A stretch of DNA of 64,000 nucleotides from Dokdonella_A sp044227025 (lineage in GTDB: Bacteria > Pseudomonadota > Gammaproteobacteria > Xanthomonadales > Rhodanobacteraceae). The stretch covers positions 533,196-597,195 of the forward strand of contig NZ_JBGAFX010000003.1 in the NCBI RefSeq assembly GCF_044227025.1, given 5' to 3'. The stretch's first letter is position 1. Every line of letters starts with the position of its first letter. Shown in pieces: positions 9,153 to 17,101 of the stretch. The notes below the pieces were generated by a model. It was not told where the DNA came from and did no database searches. It saw nothing but the letters and a program-made list of their open reading frames with translations. The position numbers were made by a program, and so were the translations under genes.

Positions 9153-9228
9153 GACGCGAAAGGCTCTGGTGGGATGCGCGTGCTGCGCTCGACGCGAACG
9201 GCTCTGGTGGGATGCGCGTGCTGCGCTC
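9153..9228 (+). repeat. 38-bp tandem repeat, two copies
   Basis: Two adjacent 38-bp units (9153-9190 and 9191-9228) differ by one base (GACGCGAAAGG versus GACGCGAACGG). Each contains CTCTGGTGGGATGCGCGTG and ends CTGCGCTC. A third unit begins at 9229 and diverges after about 12 bases. Confidence 0.9.
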
Positions 9229-9259
9229 GACGCGAACGGTGGCGGAATGCGCTTCTGCG

Positions 9260-9506
9260 TTGATCCGTTCCCCCTGAGCGCAGGCCTGCAAGGCCGGAGT
9301 CGAAGGGGCTCTCCGGTACGCGGGCGTTTCGACTTCGCGCGCGTGCCGCGCGCTGCGCTCAACGCGAACGGCAGCGGGATGCGCCGGCTCTGCCTTGATC
9401 CGTTCCCCCTGAGCGCAGGCCTGCAAGACCGGAGTCGAAGGGGCTTTCCGGTACGCGGGCGTTTCGGCTTCGCGCGCGTGCCACGCGCCGCGCTCAACGC
9501 GAACGG
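9260..9506 (+). repeat. Two direct copies of a ~112-bp intergenic repeat (135-bp period)
   Basis: Copies at 9260-9371 and 9395-9506 match except for a handful of substitutions. Each runs from TTGATCCGTTCCCCCTGAGC through GGCCTGCAAG and GGAGTCGAAGGGG to CGCTCAACGCGAACGG. Related partial copies occur at 24648, 29000, 32294 and 41628. This is a dispersed extragenic repeat, not a gene. Confidence 0.9.
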
Positions 9507-9631
9507 GATAGGCTCGCGGTGCGCCGTGCGCGTTCGAACGCATCGGGCCCGGCGCTTCCGCGTGCTAGGCTGCGCGCGCCCGCGACGCGTGCGGCATGCA
9601 CGCCAGCGGTCGATTTCCACAGGGATTCGTG

Positions 9632-10030
9632 ATGAAGCTGACGCAAATCCTCTACGCGCTCACCGCAAGCCTGGCCATCGTGACCGGCCTGGTCCATTCC
9701 GTTCTCGGCGAGCGTCTGATCTTCCGTCATCTGCGTGAGAACGCGATCGTGCCGAGCCTCGCTGCGCCGCCGTTGCAGGTGCGTCATGTGCGGATCCTCT
9801 GGGCGACCTGGCACCTTGCGTCGGTCTTCAACTGGGCATGCGCTGCAATCCTGTTGTGCGCGGTCGGTTCTGCAACGGCACCGGCTCCGATCGTCGTCAA
9901 TGCCATCGGCGTCGCTTACCTTGGCTGCGCCGCGCTGGTGTTCGTCGGCACGCGCGGGCGACATCCGGGCTGGATCGCGTTGTTGCTGGTGGCGGTCTTG
10001 ACCTGGTTCGCTGCGAATGCGGGTTCATGA
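9632..10030 (+). CDS. Small four-helix membrane protein, unknown function
   Basis: This 132-residue protein is predicted to be almost entirely membrane-embedded. Four hydrophobic segments start at about residues 4 (ILYALTASLAIVTGLVHSVLG), 50, 82 and 108. I chose the ATG at 9632 because AGGGA stands at good spacing upstream; an earlier in-frame ATG at 9596 would add a non-hydrophobic leader. The pattern of HSVLGE after helix 1 and ATWH in helix 2 suggests a conserved family, but I cannot name it. It converges on the MerR gene with a 24-bp gap. Confidence 0.75.
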   Translation: MKLTQILYALTASLAIVTGLVHSVLGERLIFRHLRENAIVPSLAAPPLQVRHVRILWATWHLASVFNWACAAILLCAVGSATAPAPIVVNAIGVAYLGCAALVFVGTRGRHPGWIALLLVAVLTWFAANAGS

Positions 10031-10054
10031 CGCGGAGCCTGCTGGCAACTCCGA

Positions 10055-10474
10055 TCAGGATTTCCTCCTCGTCGCCGGTGCAAGCGCTCCGCGCGCGGCA
10101 GCGCCGAGCAGCTTGCGGAACGTGGGGCATTCCATGTGGCTCGGCGCGCTGCAGGCGGCGGCGTGGCGCAGGCCGTTGCGCATCGCGGTGAGCTTGCGGA
10201 TGGTCGCGTCCAGTTCCCGTGCCTTGGTCGAGAGCAGCGCGCGGTCGATGCGCGGTTGGCCATCGGCGAACATGCGCGCGATTTCCTCGAGCGAGAATCC
10301 GGCGGCGCGTCCGAGCGTGATCAGGGCGAGCCGTTCCAGCACGCCCGCATCGAACTGGCGGCGCAGGCCGCGTCGCCCGATCGAGCGGATAAGGCCCTGG
10401 TCCTCGTAGTAGCGCAGGGCCGAGGCTGCCACGCCCGAGCGGCTCGCGACCTCGCCGATGTCGAGTTCGTGCAT
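10055..10474 (-). CDS. MerR-family transcriptional regulator
   Basis: This 139-residue regulator has the MerR winged HTH at its N terminus (IGEVASRSGVAASALRYYEDQGL), a dimerisation helix (residues ~78-110), and a C-terminal stretch with two cysteines, ACSAPSHMECPTF. Two C-terminal cysteines in this position suggest redox, metal or electrophile sensing, as in SoxR- and CueR-like members, but the spacing does not let me choose one. It is divergent from a methyltransferase gene. The intervening segment carries a MerR-type promoter with a 19-bp spacer and a dyad; see 10479-10509. Family behaviour predicts that the protein twists this promoter to activate the methyltransferase operon. Confidence 0.93.
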   Translation of the reverse strand: MHELDIGEVASRSGVAASALRYYEDQGLIRSIGRRGLRRQFDAGVLERLALITLGRAAGFSLEEIARMFADGQPRIDRALLSTKARELDATIRKLTAMRNGLRHAAACSAPSHMECPTFRKLLGAAARGALAPATRRKS

Positions 10475-10478
10475 GTGC

Positions 10479-10509
10479 TTGACCTCAAGTGGACTTCAAG
10501 TGGCAGAGT
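10479..10509 (+). promoter_or_regulatory. MerR-type promoter with operator dyad in a 19-bp spacer
   Basis: TTGACC at 10479-10484 is followed by exactly 19 bp and then CAGAGT at 10504-10509. The spacer holds an imperfect dyad ACCTCAAGT-GG-ACTTCAAGT. This is the architecture of SoxR/MerR-activated promoters, where the spacer is too long for RNA polymerase until the regulator bends it. It points toward the methyltransferase gene, whose start is about 25 bp downstream. Confidence 0.75.
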
Positions 10510-10537
10510 GCGCTTGTCTCCCAATGGAAGCAAGCCC

Positions 10538-11416
10538 GTGGATACCACCATGAATGAAGCAGGACGCGCCGACAGCGCACAGTCCGCGCTCTGGAACGGC
10601 AGCGCCGGACGTGCCTGGGTCGAGGGCCAGCCCGCGCTCGACGCGATGTTCGAACCGTTCGAGGCGCGCCTCGTCGAAGCGGTCGCAGCGCGGCTGCCAC
10701 GCAGCGTCCTCGACGTGGGGTGCGGTACCGGTGCGACGACGCTGGCGATCGCGCGGCGGCACGGTCCGTCGTCGCAATGCACGGGCATCGACATCTCGGC
10801 GCCGATGATCGAAGTGGCACGCAGGCGTGCGCAGGAGCAGCATGCGACCGCACGCTTCATTCGTGCCGACGCGCAGGAGCATGTCCTTGCAGCGGCGTCG
10901 TTCGACTGGATCGTGTCACGCTTTGGCGTGATGTTCTTCGACGACCCCGTCGCCGCGTTCGCGAACCTTCGCCGCGCGGCGACGGATGATGCCGGCCTGC
11001 ATTTCTTCGCCTGGCGCAGCGCCGCGGAGAATCCGTTCATGACCACCGCCGAACACGTCGCGCGCCGCTGGTTACCGCGCATGCCGAGGAGTGCACCGGG
11101 CGCTCCCGGGCAGTTCGCATTCGCGGACCCGGCGCGGGTCCGGTCCATCCTCGACGCGAGCGGCTGGACCAGCGTCTGGATGGAGCCGGTCGATGCGGCC
11201 TGCCGCTTTCCGGCGAGCGCGTTGACGCAGTACATCACGCAGATGGGACCGCTCGGACGCGCGCTGCAGAACGTGGATGCATCGACGCGCGAGCGTATCG
11301 TGGACGATGTGCGCCGAGCGTTCGAGCCGTACGTGAAGGGCGAGGACGTGCGCTTCGATGCCGCCTGTTGGGAGGTTTCCGCCCGGTCGGCGCAGGCGAT
11401 TCAGGTGAGGCCGTGA
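10538..11416 (+). CDS. Class I SAM-dependent methyltransferase
   Basis: This 292-residue enzyme has the Rossmann methyltransferase motif I LDVGCGTGATT, the acidic loop GIDISAPMIEVA and the motif IV region FDWIVSRFGVMFF. It is of the Methyltransf_11/25 type; the methyl acceptor cannot be read from sequence. I favour the GTG at 10538, which has GGAAG seven bases upstream; an ATG at 10550 is the alternative. The gene lies behind the MerR-type promoter and overlaps the DUF2938 gene by four bases (GTGA), so the two should be co-expressed under MerR control. Confidence 0.88.
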   Translation: MDTTMNEAGRADSAQSALWNGSAGRAWVEGQPALDAMFEPFEARLVEAVAARLPRSVLDVGCGTGATTLAIARRHGPSSQCTGIDISAPMIEVARRRAQEQHATARFIRADAQEHVLAAASFDWIVSRFGVMFFDDPVAAFANLRRAATDDAGLHFFAWRSAAENPFMTTAEHVARRWLPRMPRSAPGAPGQFAFADPARVRSILDASGWTSVWMEPVDAACRFPASALTQYITQMGPLGRALQNVDASTRERIVDDVRRAFEPYVKGEDVRFDAACWEVSARSAQAIQVRP

Positions 11417-11916
11417 GCGATATCGGATTGCCGGTCGTGTACGCAATCGTCCTCGGCATCGGCGCGACCGCGCTGCTGGATCTGTTTTCGTGGCTGCGGC
11501 AGCGGTTGTCCGGCATCGCGGCGCCGGACTTTGCGCTGGTCGGGCGCTGGGTCGCGCACATGGGCAAGGGGCGGTTCCGCCACGATTCGATCGCGGCCGC
11601 CGCGCCCGTTCGCGGCGAACGCGAACTCGGCTGGAGCGTGCACTACCTGACCGGCATCGCGTTCGCGTCCCTCCTGCTCGCGGTGTGGGGTGCCGGATGG
11701 GTACGCCAACCGAGCATCGCGCCGGCACTCATCGTCGGCGTCGGCAGCGTCGTCGCGCCGCTGCTTTTGATGCAGCCCGGCATGGGCGCCGGCATCGCGG
11801 CACGCCGCACGCGCAATCCGTGGATCGCGCGCGCACGCAGCGTCCTCACTCACACGGTGTTCGGCACCGGCCTGTACGTGAGCGCATGGGCGATATCCGC
11901 CTGGGGACCGGGATGA
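11413..11916 (+). CDS. DUF2938 family membrane protein
   Basis: This 167-residue protein has about four membrane helices and the family landmarks GIGATALLDLFSWLRQRL, GRWVAHMGKGRFRHD and ERELGWSVHYLTGIAFA. The start is a GTG that overlaps the methyltransferase stop (GTGA). DUF2938 proteins are integral membrane proteins of unknown function. The coupling to a methyltransferase and to a MerR promoter suggests a role in the same stress or modification response, which is inference only. Confidence 0.85.
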   Translation: MSDIGLPVVYAIVLGIGATALLDLFSWLRQRLSGIAAPDFALVGRWVAHMGKGRFRHDSIAAAAPVRGERELGWSVHYLTGIAFASLLLAVWGAGWVRQPSIAPALIVGVGSVVAPLLLMQPGMGAGIAARRTRNPWIARARSVLTHTVFGTGLYVSAWAISAWGPG

Positions 11917-12012
11917 ACCCCGACGCCTTCATCCCTTCGCCGCGACACTGTGTGACCATCGGCGGACACCCTGCCTGCGGATACGCTGATACGATGCAGG
12001 TTGCACTAAGAG

Positions 12013-14940
12013 GTGGAACGGTCGGATTTGCGCGTGATTCGCCATGTCGGGGTATGGTATTCGCTCGTGGTTGCCCTGTGCAGCGCGCTGGTCGCGACGC
12101 CGGCGCGCGCGCTTGATCCCGACCGCGCGATCAACCAGCTCACGCATGTCTTTTATGAGAACCAGTTGCCGCAGGGCACGGTGCTGTCGATCGCGCAGCG
12201 CAAGGACGGTTCGATCTGGCTGGCCACCTACGGTGGCCTGATCCACTACAGCGGCGCCGAGTTCGACACCATCGACCAGCGTGCCGCACCGGCGCTGAAG
12301 AGTTCGGCGATCACCGCGGTCGCCGCCGATCGCGACGGCACGCTGTGGGTGGGAACCCTCAACGGCGGGCTTTACCGGTGTCGCGGATACGCCCTTGAAC
12401 CGGTGGCGCTGCCCGCGGCGATCGAGAGCGTGTTCGGCATCGTGCAGGACCGCGCCGGTTCGCTCTGGCTGACCACCAATGCCGGCGTCGCGCGCATGGA
12501 TGCGACGGGCGCGCACCTGCTCGGCACCGAAAGCGGATTCCCGCCACGCGGTTTCTATCGCGCGATCGTTGCCGATGGCGTCGGCGGCGTGTGGATCGCG
12601 GCGGATGGCGTCGGTGTCGTGCACTGGCGTGACGGGCAGGTCGAGACGCTCGACACGTCGCGCGGATTGCCGACGAATGCCGTGTACAGCCTCGCGATCG
12701 ATCACGACGGAGGCGTGTGGGCCGGTACGCAGGCCGGGCCCGTCCGATATCGAGACGGGCGCTTCGAACGCGATCCGCGCCTGGCCGCGCTCGATGCGAA
12801 ACGCGTGTATTCGCTGTTCGGGGACCGTGACGGCAACCTCTGGTTCGCGCCGCTCGGCGTGGGTATCTGCCGCCTGACCGACGTGCGTTTCGATTGCGAC
12901 AACACGCTCGCGGGGATGGTCGGCGAAACCGTGCGTTCGATGTTCGAGGACATCGAAGGCAACCTCTGGATGGGCACGACGTCGAGCGGCGTGCACCGCT
13001 TCAGCAATTCGAAGCTCATCACGGTCACGGGCGCGATGGAATCCAACGCGGTGCGCGCCGTGCACCTGGACCGTGCCGGCGTGTTGTGGATCGGTACCGA
13101 TGGCGCGGGACTCGCGCGCTACGAAGACCAGGTGCTGGTGCCTGCGGCATCGATCAACCAGGGGCTGCCGAGCCAGCTCGTGCGCGCAATCGAAAGCGAT
13201 GCGGCCGGCAACCTGTGGGTGGGCGGCACGGAGGGCGTGAGCCGGATCGCGCCCGACGGCTCGTTGCGCAACTTCAACATGAGCGACGGCATGCCCGGCA
13301 CGATCGTGTTCGCGTTCGCGCCGAGTCGCGATGGCGGCATGTGGGTGGCGACGTTGCAGGGTGTCGCGCGCATAAACGGCGATTCCGTCGAAGTGGTGGA
13401 AGGCACGCGCGGAGACGACACGCGCGCCTTGCGCGAAGACGCCGGCGGACGCCTGTGGATCGGTGAACGCAGCGGACTGCGCTGCCTGCGCGACCGAGTG
13501 GTCGACCGTTGCGGTACCGACGGCTTGCCGGGCACCAGCGTGTTCGCGTTCCATCCCGATGCTGATGGCGCCATGTGGCTCGGCACGAGCGTCGGTCTCG
13601 CGCGCATCCAGGGCACCACGGTCGAGGGCTACACGCAGCGCGCCGGCTTCTATGGCGATGCGGTGTTCGCGATCCTCGATGACGACGAGGGCAACTTCTG
13701 GGTCAGTTCGAACCGCGGCATCGCGTGCCTCGCACGCTCCGACCTCGATGCGCTGGGGCACGGAACGGTGGCGCAGGTCGAACCGGTCTGGTACGGCAAG
13801 AATGATGGCATGTTGTCCTCGCAGGCAAACGGCGCTTCGCAGACGCCGGCCGGGCGCACGCCGGACGGGCGGCTGTGGTTCGGCACCGCCAACGGTGTCG
13901 TCGTCGTCGATCCGAAGCACGCGCATCGGAATGAACTGCGCCCGCAGGTGGCGATGGAACGCGTCTTCGTCGATGGCCGCGAGGCCGACCCGGACCACAT
14001 CGGTGCGATAGGTCCCGATGTCGAGCGCATCGAACTGCGCTATGCGGCAATGAGCTACGTCGCGCCGGCAGCGGTGAAATACCGCTACCGCATCGTGGGG
14101 TTCGACCGCGGCTGGATCGAGGCCGGCAGCAGCCGCGTCGCGTCCTACACCAACCTTCCGCCGGGCGACTACGTGTTCAACGTGATCGCGAGCAACAACG
14201 ACGGCGTTTGGAACACCGAGGGTGCGACCGTGCGCTTCTCGATCGTCCCGAGCTGGTACGAAAGCTGGTGGTTCCGCATGCTCGCGGTGCTCGGCGCGAT
14301 CGGCCTGCTCGCGGCGATCTATCGCGTCCGCGTGTGGCGCCTGCACGAACGCGAGCGCGACCTCAAGCGTGAAGTCGCCCAGCGAACCGAAGCGCTGCGC
14401 GACGCGAACGAGGCTCTGAAACGCATCGCCTCGATCGACAGCCTGACCCGCATCCCCAATCGCGGCGCCTTCAACCAGCGCCTCGACGACGCCTGGCGTG
14501 AACATGTCGCGAGTGGCACGTCACTCGCGGTGCTGCTCTGCGACATCGATGCGTTCAAGGCCTACAACGACACCTACGGCCACCTCGCCGGCGACGCTGC
14601 GCTCACCGAAGTCGCCGGTGCATTGACGAAGGCCTTGCGCTCGAAGGGGGATCTCGCCGCGCGCTACGGTGGCGAGGAGTTCGCGGTCCTACTGACCGGT
14701 TGCGATGGCCGCGAAGCCGCGGTAGTCGCGCGACGCATCCTTGATGCGGTGCGCTCGCTCGCGATCACGCATGGTGCATCGGATGCCGCGGCGCACGTGA
14801 CCATCAGCATCGGCGTCGCCGCTGCCATACCGATGTCGTCGGAATCGTCGGAGAAGTTGCTTCGCTCTGCCGATGAAGAGCTGTACCGGGCCAAGGCGCA
14901 GGGCCGCGACCGCGTCGTGGGTGGCCCGCAAGTCGGCTGA
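12013..14940 (+). CDS. Propeller-sensor diguanylate cyclase (Reg_prop, Y_Y_Y, GGDEF)
   Basis: This protein of about 975 residues has an N-terminal signal segment ending near VATPARA and roughly 12 two-component-regulator propeller repeats with the recurring DGTLWVGT/GNLWMGT pattern (residues ~40-650). A Y_Y_Y domain (about 660-745), a membrane helix (~752-772), a short coiled coil and a GGDEF domain follow. The active-site loop is GGEEF near residue 886, so it should be a functional diguanylate cyclase. The large periplasmic part probably binds an extracellular ligand and controls c-di-GMP synthesis in the cytoplasm. Its start is uncertain: GTG at 12013 has AAGAGG very close, and GTG at 12034 is an alternative. 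It interrupts the ccm gene order. Confidence 0.93.
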   Translation: MERSDLRVIRHVGVWYSLVVALCSALVATPARALDPDRAINQLTHVFYENQLPQGTVLSIAQRKDGSIWLATYGGLIHYSGAEFDTIDQRAAPALKSSAITAVAADRDGTLWVGTLNGGLYRCRGYALEPVALPAAIESVFGIVQDRAGSLWLTTNAGVARMDATGAHLLGTESGFPPRGFYRAIVADGVGGVWIAADGVGVVHWRDGQVETLDTSRGLPTNAVYSLAIDHDGGVWAGTQAGPVRYRDGRFERDPRLAALDAKRVYSLFGDRDGNLWFAPLGVGICRLTDVRFDCDNTLAGMVGETVRSMFEDIEGNLWMGTTSSGVHRFSNSKLITVTGAMESNAVRAVHLDRAGVLWIGTDGAGLARYEDQVLVPAASINQGLPSQLVRAIESDAAGNLWVGGTEGVSRIAPDGSLRNFNMSDGMPGTIVFAFAPSRDGGMWVATLQGVARINGDSVEVVEGTRGDDTRALREDAGGRLWIGERSGLRCLRDRVVDRCGTDGLPGTSVFAFHPDADGAMWLGTSVGLARIQGTTVEGYTQRAGFYGDAVFAILDDDEGNFWVSSNRGIACLARSDLDALGHGTVAQVEPVWYGKNDGMLSSQANGASQTPAGRTPDGRLWFGTANGVVVVDPKHAHRNELRPQVAMERVFVDGREADPDHIGAIGPDVERIELRYAAMSYVAPAAVKYRYRIVGFDRGWIEAGSSRVASYTNLPPGDYVFNVIASNNDGVWNTEGATVRFSIVPSWYESWWFRMLAVLGAIGLLAAIYRVRVWRLHERERDLKREVAQRTEALRDANEALKRIASIDSLTRIPNRGAFNQRLDDAWREHVASGTSLAVLLCDIDAFKAYNDTYGHLAGDAALTEVAGALTKALRSKGDLAARYGGEEFAVLLTGCDGREAAVVARRILDAVRSLAITHGASDAAAHVTISIGVAAAIPMSSESSEKLLRSADEELYRAKAQGRDRVVGGPQVG

Positions 14941-14986
14941 TCGACGCGGGGTTCCGTTCGCAAAATCTTCGATCGCGGATTCGGGC

Positions 14987-15026
14987 CAGGCGGCAGGCCG
15001 CCTGCGAAGCGCGCACGGGCCGTGCG
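14987..15026. terminator. Paired hairpins between convergent genes
   Basis: An 8-bp perfect stem (CAGGCGGC/GCCGCCTG, 2-nt loop, 14987-15004) is followed by a 7-bp stem (CGCACGG/CCGTGCG, 15012-15026). They lie between the stop codons of the convergent GGDEF and ccmE genes. There is no T tract, so intrinsic termination is only inferred from position and stem strength. Confidence 0.5.
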
Positions 15027-15034
15027 GGCTTGCG

Positions 15035-15484
15035 TCAGCCTGCAGGCTTGTCAGCGTGCGCCTGCTTCGCCTTCTCGATCGCGTCCTTCACTTCCTTCGG
15101 CATGTAGGTCTCGTCGTGCTTGGCGAGCACTTCAGTCGCGACGAAATGGCCGTCCTTGAGCGCGCCGGTGGCGACGATGCTCTGTCCTTCGCGGAAAAGG
15201 TCGGGAAGGATGCCGGTATAGCGGACCGGCATCTCCTTGAAGCGGTCGGTGACGATGAAGCTCACATCGAGCGAATCGCTCGCGCGCCGGATGGATTGTT
15301 CCAGCACGACGCCGCCAAGGCGGAAGCGCGCGTCGGCGGGCGCGTGGCCGGCGGCGATCTCGCTCGGCGAATACAGGTACGTCATGTTCTGCTGCAGCGC
15401 GAGCGCGGTCAGGCCGGCGGCGACACCGACGGCGGCGAGGATCAGCGAAATGGCAATCAGGCGGCGCTTGCGGGTCGGAGTCAT
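15035..15484 (-). CDS. ccmE: Haem chaperone CcmE
   Basis: CcmE covalently binds haem in the periplasm and delivers it to CcmF. The 149-residue protein has an N-terminal membrane anchor (LIAISLILAAVGVAAGLTALAL), an OB-fold beta barrel, and the haem-binding histidine at residue 123 in LAKHDETYMP, followed by the conserved tyrosine. Length and motif are standard. It overlaps ccmD by four bases and is the last gene of the ccmABCDE half; the usual next gene, ccmF, is 6 kb away. Confidence 0.97.
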   Translation of the reverse strand: MTPTRKRRLIAISLILAAVGVAAGLTALALQQNMTYLYSPSEIAAGHAPADARFRLGGVVLEQSIRRASDSLDVSFIVTDRFKEMPVRYTGILPDLFREGQSIVATGALKDGHFVATEVLAKHDETYMPKEVKDAIEKAKQAHADKPAG

Positions 15485-15660
15485 GCGGAAGGTCCGTTGT
15501 TGCGGGCATCGCGGCGCTTGAGGCGGCCGCGCAGTTCAGCCAGTACGCGGCGGCGGGTCGCGCGCGGCGCGAGCGCTTCGAGCGCGAGCACGATGAAGAA
15601 CACCGCGTACGAACTCCAGACATAGGCGCCGTAGCCGCCCATCGCGAGGAAATCGTTCAT
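15481..15660 (-). CDS. ccmD: Haem exporter protein CcmD
   Basis: This 59-residue single-helix protein assists release of holo-CcmE from the CcmABC complex. It shows the typical start MNDFLAMGGYGAYVWSSY, one membrane helix (AVFFIVLALEALAP) and a basic C-terminal tail (RGRLKRRDARN). ATGA overlaps link it to ccmC upstream and ccmE downstream. Confidence 0.95.
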   Translation of the reverse strand: MNDFLAMGGYGAYVWSSYAVFFIVLALEALAPRATRRRVLAELRGRLKRRDARNNGPSA

Positions 15661-16421
15661 GCGCGCGCCTCCGTGTCGCCGGCGAGCGCGATCGCGCGCA
15701 CCCAGTCCTTGCCGCCATCGAGTTCGAGCAGGCCGATGCGCGTGCGCGCGAGCACGCTGCCGAAGAACCAAACATGCGTGGCGAGTGCCATAAGCAGCAG
15801 CGGCCAGATCATCGAGGCATCGATCTTCGACGGGCCCATCAGGCGCACGGTCGAGCCCTGGTGCAACGTGTTCCACCAGTTGACCGAGAAGTGCACGATC
15901 GGCAGGTTGACGATGCCGATCAGGGCGAGGAAGCCGGCCGCGCGTGCGGCCTGGCGGCGGTCCTCGATCGCCGCATGCAAGCCGATCACGCCGAGATAGA
16001 GGAACAGCAGCACGAGTTCGGAAGTCAGGCGCGCGTCCCAGGTCCACCAGGTGCCCCACATCGGCTTGCCCCAGATCGACCCGGTGACGAGCGTGATGAA
16101 GGTGAAGGCGGCTCCGATCGGCGCGGCCGCCATCGCCAGCACTTCGCTCAGCTTGATGCGCCAGACCAGCGCGATGAACGCGTTCGCGGCCATGAAGAAA
16201 TACGCGAACAGGCTCATCCATGCACACGGCACGTGGATGAAGATGATCCGATACGCGTCGCCCTGCTGGTAGTCGCGCGGCGCGAGCGCGAGGCCGCCGT
16301 AGAGCGCGATGACGGCCAGCACGAAGCCGATGCCGTAGCACCACGGCATGACGCGGCCGGCGAGGCGATAGGCGGTCGGTGGCGAGCCGGTCCTGTGGAA
16401 CCAGAGGGTGAAGGCGTTCAT
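15657..16421 (-). CDS. ccmC: Haem transporter CcmC
   Basis: CcmC loads haem onto CcmE together with CcmAB. The 254-residue protein has six predicted membrane helices and the WWD-family signature MWGTWWTWDARLTSELVL, with conserved histidines on the periplasmic side (IFIHVPCAWMS and IVHFSVNWWNTLH). It overlaps ccmB and ccmD by four bases each. Confidence 0.97.
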   Translation of the reverse strand: MNAFTLWFHRTGSPPTAYRLAGRVMPWCYGIGFVLAVIALYGGLALAPRDYQQGDAYRIIFIHVPCAWMSLFAYFFMAANAFIALVWRIKLSEVLAMAAAPIGAAFTFITLVTGSIWGKPMWGTWWTWDARLTSELVLLFLYLGVIGLHAAIEDRRQAARAAGFLALIGIVNLPIVHFSVNWWNTLHQGSTVRLMGPSKIDASMIWPLLLMALATHVWFFGSVLARTRIGLLELDGGKDWVRAIALAGDTEARA

Positions 16422-17101
16422 GAGAGCGAGATTCTAAGCGCAGCGGCGCAGGCGAGGGGTGCCAGCACGAGCGCGAGTACGAGCGCAGCGCCGAGCCAGA
16501 GCAGGGGCGCGACGAACGGCAACCCGGCCTGCGCCGCGTTGCAGGCGCCCGCGCCGAAGATCAGCACCGGCACGTACAGCGGCAACACGAGCAGCGCGAG
16601 CAGCATGCCGGAGCGGTGCATGCCGACCGTCAATGCGACGCACACCGCGCCGAGCAGGCTCAGCAGCGGCGTCGCCAGCAGCAGCGCCGAGGGCAGCAGC
16701 CAGCGCAGCGGTTCGGCCAGGTGCAGCAGTTCGCCGAGCAGCGGCGCGACGAGGATCAGCGGCAGTGCGGTGGTCAGCCAGTGCACCGCGATCTTGCACG
16801 CGAGCAGCAGCGACAGCGGATGCGGCGACAGCACGAGTTGTTCGAGCGAACCGTCCTCGTAGTCGCTGCGGAACAGCGTGTCGAGAGCGAGCAGGCCGGC
16901 GAGCAGGATCGCGACGAACACGACGCCTGCGGCGATACGCCGCAGCTGTTCCGGCTCCGGTCCGAGTGCCAATGGGAACAGCGCCACCACGATCAACGCG
17001 AACAGGATCGGGTTCGCCGCATCGCCGCGGCGGCGCCAGACGAGGGTGAGGTCGCGCCGGATCAGCGCTGCGCACGCCGCGCTGGTCGAGCCCGGCTTCA
17101 T
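16418..17101 (-). CDS. ccmB: Haem ABC exporter permease CcmB
   Basis: This 227-residue integral membrane protein is the permease subunit of the CcmAB transporter, which powers release of haem-loaded CcmE from CcmC. It has the conserved early segment LIRRDLTLVWRRRGDAANPI, the LFRSDYEDGSLEQLVLSP loop and six hydrophobic helices. It is translationally coupled with ccmA and ccmC by ATGA overlaps. Confidence 0.96.
   Translation of the reverse strand: MKPGSTSAACAALIRRDLTLVWRRRGDAANPILFALIVVALFPLALGPEPEQLRRIAAGVVFVAILLAGLLALDTLFRSDYEDGSLEQLVLSPHPLSLLLACKIAVHWLTTALPLILVAPLLGELLHLAEPLRWLLPSALLLATPLLSLLGAVCVALTVGMHRSGMLLALLVLPLYVPVLIFGAGACNAAQAGLPFVAPLLWLGAALVLALVLAPLACAAALRISLS

Larger units (their letters stand above)
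8974..9631. other. Repeat-rich intergenic region between ccmF and a divergent gene
   Basis: These 658 bases hold no supported gene. They contain a 38-bp tandem pair (9153-9228), a 135-bp-period pair (9260-9506) and partial units around them. All are built from a GACGCGAACGG / GAGTCGAAGGGG theme that recurs elsewhere in the window. Frames through the region translate the repeats and are not conserved-looking proteins. The promoters of ccmF (minus) and of the 9632 gene (plus) must lie here. Confidence 0.8.

Noticed and set aside
9153..9228. Possible CRISPR array
   Set aside because: The units are directly adjacent with no unique spacers, and no cas genes are present.
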